Origin: Blastomonas sp. SL216
GTDB lineage: Bacteria; Pseudomonadota; Alphaproteobacteria; Sphingomonadales; Sphingomonadaceae
NCBI GenBank assembly: GCA_026625625.1
Contig: CP113055.1
Location: 684,501-748,500 of the forward strand
Direction: 5' to 3'
Length of the DNA stretch: 64,000 bases
Shown here in pieces: positions 58,655 to 64,000 of this stretch. How positions within the stretch are numbered: position 1 is the first letter of the stretch; each line of letters starts with the position of its first letter. The notes below the pieces were generated by a model that worked only from the letters and a program-made list of their open reading frames with translations, did not search any database and was not told the origin of the DNA. The position numbers were made by a program, and so were the translations under genes.

Positions 58655-58821
58655 CCCAGCCCGTCAAGGCCGGCGTTCCGCTGCTCGGCATCATTTTTCT
58701 CGCGCTGGCGATCTTCAAGTTCATCAATGGTGATGGCTGGGTTGTCTGGGCGATATTGGCATTTTTGTTCGGCGGTTTCGGTATTTTCAGCCGCAGCCGG
58801 TCGGGAGGAAGCAACTCGTGA
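58651..58821 (+). CDS. 56-aa membrane protein between nuoE and nuoF
   Basis: Begins [20 protein letters not shown] and ends with a basic, polar tail ([10 protein letters not shown]). Two hydrophobic segments (residues 9-24 and 31-48) are separated by NGDGW. Its ATG overlaps the nuoE stop by 4 bases and its TGA overlaps the nuoF GTG start, so it is translated in chain with complex I subunits. No family known to me. A role in complex I assembly or membrane attachment is an inference from position only. Confidence 0.75.
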   Translation: MTQPVKAGVPLLGIIFLALAIFKFINGDGWVVWAILAFLFGGFGIFSRSRSGGSNS

Positions 58822-60119
58822 GTCTCGCTGACAAGGATCGCATCTTCACCAACGTCTATGGCTATCAGCCGTGGAACCTGAAGGCAGCGCAGGCGCGCGG
58901 CGACTGGGACAATACCAAGGACCTGATTGCCTGGGGCCAGGACAGGATCATTGAGGAAGTGAAGGCTTCTGGCCTGCGCGGACGCGGTGGTGCGGGCTTC
59001 CCCACCGGCATGAAGTGGAGCTTCATGCCCAAGGAATCGAAGGACGGTCGTCCGAGCTTCCTGGTCATCAACGCCGACGAATCCGAGCCCGGCAGCTGCA
59101 AGGATCGCGAGATCCTGCGTCACGATCCGCACAAGCTGATCGAAGGCGCGCTGATCGCCGGTTTCGCGATGCGCGCGCGCGCCGCCTATATCTATGTTCG
59201 CGGGGAATATATCCGCGAGGCAGAGGTGCTGCAGGCTGCGGTCGACGAGGCTTATGAAGCCGGCCTGATCGGCAAGAATGCCTCCAAGTCGGGCTTTGAC
59301 TTCGACGTGTTCGTCCATCGCGGTGCGGGCGCGTACATCTGCGGCGAGGAAACCGCGATGATCGAAAGCCTGGAAGGCAAGAAGGGCCAGCCGCGCCTCA
59401 AGCCGCCGTTCCCGGCAGGCGCGGGGCTTTATGGCTGCCCGACCACGGTCAACAACGTCGAATCGATCGCGGTGGTGCCCACCATCCTGCGTCGCAGCGC
59501 TGCCTGGTTCGCCAGCTTCGGCCGCGAGAACAACAAGGGCACCAAGCTGTTCCAGATCAGCGGGCATGTCGAAAAGCCCTGTGTGGTCGAGGAAGCGATG
59601 AGCATCTCGTTCCGCGAACTGATCGAGCGTCATTGCGGTGGCATTCGCGGCGGCTGGGACAATCTGCTTGCGGTGATCCCAGGCGGATCGTCGGTGCCGC
59701 TCGTGCCCGCCGCGCAGATCATTGATGCGCCGATGGATTTCGACGGCCTGAAAGAGGTCGGCTCGGGCCTTGGCACCGCCGCGATCATCGTCATGGACAA
59801 GTCCACCGACATTGTTCAGGCGATCAGCCGCTTGAGCTATTTCTACAAGCACGAAAGCTGCGGCCAGTGCACCCCGTGCCGCGAGGGCACCGGCTGGATG
59901 TGGCGCGTCATGGAGCGCATGCGCACGGGCGATGCTGATATCAGCGAGATCGATACTCTCTACGAAGTCACCAAACAGGTCGAAGGGCACACCATCTGCG
60001 CTCTGGGCGATGCCGCCGCCTGGCCCATCCAGGGCCTGATCCGGCATTTCCGCCCCGAGATGGAACGCCGCATCATCGAGAAACAGGGAAGTGTTTCAAT
60101 GATGGAGGCTGCAGAATGA
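58818..60119 (+). CDS. nuoF: NADH-quinone oxidoreductase subunit F
   Basis: 433-aa, 51-kDa subunit that binds NADH and FMN and carries cluster N3. Flavin/NADH segment [27 protein letters not shown] and [16 protein letters not shown]; cluster cysteines Cys348, Cys351 and Cys354 ([11 protein letters not shown]) plus one in [13 protein letters not shown] start at 58818 overlaps the stop of the small membrane protein. The stop overlaps the following exported protein gene by 4 bases. Confidence 0.98.
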   Translation: MSLADKDRIFTNVYGYQPWNLKAAQARGDWDNTKDLIAWGQDRIIEEVKASGLRGRGGAGFPTGMKWSFMPKESKDGRPSFLVINADESEPGSCKDREILRHDPHKLIEGALIAGFAMRARAAYIYVRGEYIREAEVLQAAVDEAYEAGLIGKNASKSGFDFDVFVHRGAGAYICGEETAMIESLEGKKGQPRLKPPFPAGAGLYGCPTTVNNVESIAVVPTILRRSAAWFASFGRENNKGTKLFQISGHVEKPCVVEEAMSISFRELIERHCGGIRGGWDNLLAVIPGGSSVPLVPAAQIIDAPMDFDGLKEVGSGLGTAAIIVMDKSTDIVQAISRLSYFYKHESCGQCTPCREGTGWMWRVMERMRTGDADISEIDTLYEVTKQVEGHTICALGDAAAWPIQGLIRHFRPEMERRIIEKQGSVSMMEAAE

Positions 60120-60751
60120 GGATGTTGGCAAAGGCAACGCTGGCCGCTCTGGCCATGGCATCGGTTAACGCTCCCGCGCATGCGCAGGGGCCGGGCTGGT
60201 GGAACGTTCCCGAAGATGCCGTCAAGGCGACGCTCAAGCGTTATGGCCTGGGCGGTGCGGATACGATGCGTGCCTTTGCCCTCTGCGCAGTCAAGCGGAA
60301 CCCGAAATTTGTCGAGGCGCTGCTGGATACCCGGCAGGAGAGCCTGGAAGAGCGGGCGGCGTCGCGTCGCCTGACCCAGGCGAATTTCGACTGCATGCCT
60401 TCGGGCGACTTTACCTTGGGCGGCATGTCGGTGCGCGGCAGCCTGGCCGAAGCTATGTTCTGGACCAAATATTCGGGCGCCAATGTCGAGGCGCTCGCCG
60501 TTCGTTCGGACGAGGCAGGGGAGAAGGAGCGCTTTGCCGATTGCGCCGCCGATGGCAGCCTGGACGAGGTTCGCGCGCTGATCGCCACCGCTCCCAAGAG
60601 CCCTGAAGAGGGCGCAGCGCTCTCCGCGCTGATGCCGCGTCTGCGCGAGTGCATCGCCAAGACCAGCTTCAGCTCGATGGACAATGCTTCAGCCCGTTCG
60701 CTGGTGGCAGAGGCACTGTATCGCGCTGCCAAGCGCAGCACGGCGAGCTGA
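60116..60751 (+). CDS. Exported protein with two C-x35-C modules (paralogue A), in nuo operon
   Basis: 211 aa with a signal peptide ([20 protein letters not shown], cleavage after AHA). Two copies of one module follow: the first has Cys57 and Cys93, the second Cys143 and Cys179, each pair exactly 36 positions apart. Around them repeat [F]xxC, then VxALL/I..T, EE.A and a closing (L/V)AEA(M/L)(F/Y). The neighbour at 60757 has the same two modules. The ATG overlaps the nuoF stop, so the gene is coupled to complex I. Export and paired cysteines suggest periplasmic disulfides. I recognise no named family; function unknown. Confidence 0.85.
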   Translation: MRMLAKATLAALAMASVNAPAHAQGPGWWNVPEDAVKATLKRYGLGGADTMRAFALCAVKRNPKFVEALLDTRQESLEERAASRRLTQANFDCMPSGDFTLGGMSVRGSLAEAMFWTKYSGANVEALAVRSDEAGEKERFADCAADGSLDEVRALIATAPKSPEEGAALSALMPRLRECIAKTSFSSMDNASARSLVAEALYRAAKRSTAS

Positions 60752-60756
60752 TCCTC

Positions 60757-61383
60757 ATGGTGCGCGCCAGCCTCTCTCTGCTTGCAGCAGCCATGCTCGC
60801 AACCCCCGCGATCGCGGGGGCGGCGGAGCCTGTGCTGGTGCCCAAGCAGCAGGTTGTTTCCGATTTTGCCGCCTGCGTGCTGGAACAGGAACCCGAAAGG
60901 GTGCGCGCGTTGCTGGCAAGCGAAGTTGGCACTGCCGAAGAACGCGCCCTGGCCAAGCGGCTGATGGAAGGCACCGCCAGTTGCGCGCGTGGACGCCCTT
61001 TTATCACGATGCGCACCGGCGAGGCACGCGGCGCGCTGGCGGAAGCTGTGCTCAAGGCTGATGCGGCGCTCGCGGGCCATGCCGAGGCGCTGGGTCCGCA
61101 GCAGATGGATCGTCCGACCGAGACCGAAGGCCGGCGTTTCGTCATTGCCTATGGCCGCTGCCTGGCGGGCACTGCCCCGGTTCAGGCGCGCGCGCTGATC
61201 GCGACGGACTATGACTCGGCGCAGGAGCGGGCCGCGATGATGGCGTTTGATGGCGCGCTCAAGGACTGCATGCCGATCGGTTTCAACTACCAGCTCAACA
61301 TCCGCGACGTGCGCAATCACGTTGCCACTGCATTGTACGACCGGGCGATCGCTGCGTCCGGTGGTGGAGACAAGAATGCCTAA
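60757..61383 (+). CDS. Exported protein with two C-x35-C modules (paralogue B), in nuo operon
   Basis: 208 aa; the start at 60757 gives a signal peptide (MVRASLSLLAAAMLATPAIA). Modules: Cys40/Cys76 (FAACVLEQEPERVRALLAS ... C) and Cys135/Cys171 (YGRCLAGTAPVQARALIAT ... C), again C-x35-C. Each ends in ALAEAVL or HVATALY about 23 residues after the second Cys. It is clearly a duplicate of the preceding gene and lies 5 bases after it; its last 8 bases overlap nuoG. The frame extends upstream to 60649 but that part belongs to the previous gene in another frame. Confidence 0.85.
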   Translation: MVRASLSLLAAAMLATPAIAGAAEPVLVPKQQVVSDFAACVLEQEPERVRALLASEVGTAEERALAKRLMEGTASCARGRPFITMRTGEARGALAEAVLKADAALAGHAEALGPQQMDRPTETEGRRFVIAYGRCLAGTAPVQARALIATDYDSAQERAAMMAFDGALKDCMPIGFNYQLNIRDVRNHVATALYDRAIAASGGGDKNA

Positions 61384-63394
61384 GCTTACCGTCGACGGGA
61401 TCGAGGTCGAAGTCCCCCAGGGTGCGACCGTGCTGCAGGCCTGCGAGGCCGCCGGCAAGGAAATCCCGCGTTTCTGCTATCATGAGCGGCTGAGCATTGC
61501 CGGCAACTGCCGCATGTGCCTGGTCGAGGTGAAGCCCGGGCCGCCCAAGCCGCAAGCCAGCTGCGCGCTGCCCGCGATGGACAATCAGGAAGTCCGCACC
61601 AACAGCGACATGGTGAAGAAGGCGCGCGAAGGCGTCATGGAATTCCTGCTGATCAACCACCCGCTCGATTGCCCGATCTGCGATCAGGGCGGCGAATGCG
61701 ACCTGCAGGACCAGTCGGTCGCTTATGGCCGCGGCGGATCGCGCTATGACGAAAACAAGCGCGCGGTGACCGAAAAGTACATGGGGCCCATCATCAAGAC
61801 GGTGATGACCCGCTGCATCCACTGCACCCGCTGCGTGCGCTTTGCCGAGGAAGTTGCCGGAACCGAGCAGATCGGTGCGGTCGGGCGCGGCGAGAACATG
61901 CAGATCACCAGCTATCTCGAAAAGGCGGTCTCGTCCGAGCTTTCGGGCAATGTCGTCGATCTGTGCCCGGTCGGCGCGCTGACCTCGCGGCCCTATGCGT
62001 ATGAAGCACGGCCCTGGGAGCTGAAGAAGACGCTCGGCATCGACGTGATGGATGCGGTCGGCACCAATATCCGCTTCGACAGCCGGGGCAGGGAAGTGCT
62101 GCGCGTGCTGCCGCGCGTCAATGACGACGTCAACGAAGAATGGGCGCACGACAAGACCCGTTATGCGGTCGATGGCCTGATGCGCCGCCGTCTCGACAAG
62201 CCCTATGTCCGCCGTGAGGGCAAGCTGGTTCCGGCAAGCTGGGGCGAAGCGTTCCAGGCGATCGCCGATGTGCAGGCCGGATCGAGCGTCGCGGCGGTCG
62301 CCGGCGACCTGCTAGATTGCGAGACCATGTTCGCCGCACGCGAACTGCTCGGCCTGATGGGGTCGAGCCTCATCGAAGGCCGTCAGACCGGCCTGAAATA
62401 CGACGTGTCGAGCCTGGCTGCAGTCAATTTCAACTCGACGCTGAACGGCATCGAGACCGCTGACGCTATCTTGCTGGTGGGCACCAACCCGCGCTGGGAA
62501 GCGCCGCTGGTCAACACCCGCATCCGCAAGGCGATCAAGCATGGTGCCAAGGTGTTCGGCATCGGTGCCGAAATCGACCTCACCTACAAGGTCGAATGGC
62601 TGGGCAATGACATGGGGCTGCTGGCGAAGCTGCCCGATGCGGTTGCCGAGGCGCTGAAGGGCGCCAAGCGGCCCGCGATCATCCTGGGCGGCGGCGCGCT
62701 GGCGGTTGAGGGCGTGCATGGCGCGGCGCTGGCGCTGGCTGAAAGCTTCAATGTGGTCCGCGACACCGAAGATGGTCCGTGGAACGGCTTTAACGTGCTG
62801 CACATGGCGGCATCGCGCATGGGCGGGCTGATGCTCGGCTGGGCGCAGCCCGGCGGTATCGCCGATCTGGTCGCCGCCAAGCCGAAGCTGCTGTTCGCGC
62901 TGGGCGCGGACGAGGTGGACTTCAGCAAATTCGATAGCAGCTTCAAGGTGTTTGTCGGCCATCATGGCGACAAGGGCGCTGCCGCTGCGGATGTCATCCT
63001 GCCCGCTGCGGCTTACCCTGAAAAGAACGGCACCTATGTCAACGTCGAGGGCCGGGTGCAGATGAGCGACAAGGCCGTGTTCGCGCCGGGCGATGCCCGC
63101 GAGGACTGGTCGATCCTGCGCGCGCTGTCCGAGGTTCTGGGCCACAAGCTGCCGTTCGACAGCTTTGCCGAATGCCGCGCGGCGATGGTCGCTGCGGTCC
63201 CGGCGCTGGGTGTCGAAGGCCTTGCCAGCTATGACTGGGCGCCGCCCAAGCTGGCAGCCAGCCCGTCGGGCGAAGTCGGCTATCCGATCAAGGACTTCTA
63301 CCTCACCAATGCCATCGCCCGTGCCTCCGCGACGATGCAGCGCTGCTCGGCTGAACTGCTGCACGGCGAAGAGATGCTGGAGGCCGCAGAATGA
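61376..63394 (+). CDS. nuoG: NADH-quinone oxidoreductase subunit G
   Basis: 672-aa, 75-kDa iron-sulfur subunit. The N-terminal ferredoxin domain has [15 protein letters not shown] plus a later Cys (N1b), then [18 protein letters not shown] (N5 region) and [12 protein letters not shown] with [10 protein letters not shown] (N4). The C-terminal two thirds are a molybdopterin-oxidoreductase-like domain without cofactor. ATG 61376 is within the end of the preceding gene, and the family start [16 protein letters not shown] agrees. Confidence 0.97.
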   Translation: MPKLTVDGIEVEVPQGATVLQACEAAGKEIPRFCYHERLSIAGNCRMCLVEVKPGPPKPQASCALPAMDNQEVRTNSDMVKKAREGVMEFLLINHPLDCPICDQGGECDLQDQSVAYGRGGSRYDENKRAVTEKYMGPIIKTVMTRCIHCTRCVRFAEEVAGTEQIGAVGRGENMQITSYLEKAVSSELSGNVVDLCPVGALTSRPYAYEARPWELKKTLGIDVMDAVGTNIRFDSRGREVLRVLPRVNDDVNEEWAHDKTRYAVDGLMRRRLDKPYVRREGKLVPASWGEAFQAIADVQAGSSVAAVAGDLLDCETMFAARELLGLMGSSLIEGRQTGLKYDVSSLAAVNFNSTLNGIETADAILLVGTNPRWEAPLVNTRIRKAIKHGAKVFGIGAEIDLTYKVEWLGNDMGLLAKLPDAVAEALKGAKRPAIILGGGALAVEGVHGAALALAESFNVVRDTEDGPWNGFNVLHMAASRMGGLMLGWAQPGGIADLVAAKPKLLFALGADEVDFSKFDSSFKVFVGHHGDKGAAAADVILPAAAYPEKNGTYVNVEGRVQMSDKAVFAPGDAREDWSILRALSEVLGHKLPFDSFAECRAAMVAAVPALGVEGLASYDWAPPKLAASPSGEVGYPIKDFYLTNAIARASATMQRCSAELLHGEEMLEAAE

Positions 63395-64000
63395 CCGAGT
63401 TTTTCCAATCCGCACTGGGCACCGGCTGGGGCTGGTTCGTCGCCAACCTCATCCTGATCCTGCTCATCGCTTTGCCGGTGATGCTGTCGGTTGCGATCGT
63501 CATCTATTTCGATCGCAAGATCTGGGCGGCCATGGCGCTGCGGCGCGGGCCGAACGTCGTCGGACCCTTTGGGATCCTGCAGAGCTTCGCCGATGCGGCC
63601 AAGGTGTTCCTGCAGGAAACGATCATTCCCTCGAGCGCCAACAAGGGCCTGTTCCTGCTGGCACCGATCATCACCTTCACTGTGGCATTGCTCAGTTGGG
63701 CGGTGATCCCGTTCGATCAGGACATGGTGCTGGCAGACCTCAATGTCGGCCTGCTCTACATCCTCGCGATCAGCTCGCTGGGCGTGTACGGCGTCGTCAT
63801 CGCCGGATGGTCGTCGAACTCGAAATATCCGTTCTTTTCGGCGCTGCGTGCATCGGCGCAGATGATTTCGTACGAAGTCTCGATCGGCTTCATCATCATC
63901 TCGGTGGTGCTGTGGACCGGCAGCTTCAACTTGAACGACATTGTCGAGGCGCAGCGCGGCCATGGCCTGGGCTTCGTCAACTGGTACGGCTTCAACCTGC
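63391..64000 (+). CDS. nuoH: NADH-quinone oxidoreductase subunit H, 3' end outside the window
   Basis: Membrane subunit that forms the quinone-entry channel with nuoB/D/A. 203 codons are present of about 340. [16 protein letters not shown] leads to the first helix; the conserved [29 protein letters not shown] and the [22 protein letters not shown] segment identify it. ATG 63391 overlaps the nuoG stop. Confidence 0.97.
   Translation, partial: MTEFFQSALGTGWGWFVANLILILLIALPVMLSVAIVIYFDRKIWAAMALRRGPNVVGPFGILQSFADAAKVFLQETIIPSSANKGLFLLAPIITFTVALLSWAVIPFDQDMVLADLNVGLLYILAISSLGVYGVVIAGWSSNSKYPFFSALRASAQMISYEVSIGFIIISVVLWTGSFNLNDIVEAQRGHGLGFVNWYGFNL

Noticed and set aside
58464-60047. 527-codon minus-strand frame opposite nuoE/nuoF
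   Set aside because: Antisense shadow of well-supported complex I genes.

Overview
The window is a 64 kb stretch of GC-rich chromosome from an alphaproteobacterium, most likely a member of the Sphingomonadales (Sphingomonas/Sphingobium/Blastomonas type). Reasons: a CcrM-type GANTC methyltransferase and a DivL-type tyrosine 'histidine kinase'; the order divL-tsaE-amgK-murU-addB-addA-trxA; a DUF2842 gene; zapA next to a 6S RNA and 5-formyl-THF cyclo-ligase; and a nuoABCDEFGH order. I see no prophage, insertion sequence, CRISPR array or plasmid signature. This is core chromosome, densely packed, with many stop/start overlaps (ATGA, TGATG, GTGA).

Layout. 1-3920 (minus): RND efflux permease (cut by the window edge) and its lipoprotein adaptor. 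4195-7934 (plus): folE, an exported intradiol-dioxygenase-like protein preceded by a striking hairpin, and an OmpR/EnvZ-type two-component pair. 7992-13574: a peroxiredoxin divergent from ahcY, then a very large exported propeller-amidohydrolase. 13709-25063 (plus): divL, tsaE, the cell-wall recycling pair amgK/murU, addB, addA, trxA. 25068-30693 (mostly minus): inositol-phosphatase family protein, GST, argJ, tRNA-Leu, coniferyl-aldehyde-type dehydrogenase, PQQ-type sugar dehydrogenase lipoprotein. 30834-34141 (plus): rnhB, ccrM (leader studded with GANTC sites), folP and a small membrane protein. 34142-34643 is gene-free and made of inverted repeats. Then katG and tRNA-Pro (minus), thyA, and the branched-chain 2-oxoacid dehydrogenase operon bkdA1-bkdA2-bkdB (plus).

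42002-45635: a small exported protein, an AI-2E-type permease, tRNA-Asp, DUF2842, 5-formyl-THF cyclo-ligase, 6S RNA, zapA and a small coiled-coil gene. 45834-52179 (plus) is a central-carbon operon: tkt, gap, pgk, class I fructose-bisphosphate aldolase, a membrane protein and a thiE-like gene. Then efp, suhB and a YbjN-like exported protein (minus). 54700 to the end is the complex I operon nuoA-B-C-D-(SnoaL-like)-E-(56-aa membrane protein)-F-(two exported Cys-repeat proteins)-G-H, with nuoH cut by the window edge.

The most unusual thing in the window is inside the nuo operon. Two adjacent exported proteins between nuoF and nuoG (60116-60751 and 60757-61383) each hold two copies of one module of about 60 residues. 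In all four copies two cysteines are separated by exactly 35 residues. I recognise no named family for this module. Other points of note are the GANTC cluster before ccrM, a palindrome before ahcY that looks like a SahR-type operator, the GNRA-loop hairpin abutting the ribosome binding site of the dioxygenase gene, and an N-terminal extension of about 85 residues on dihydropteroate synthase.
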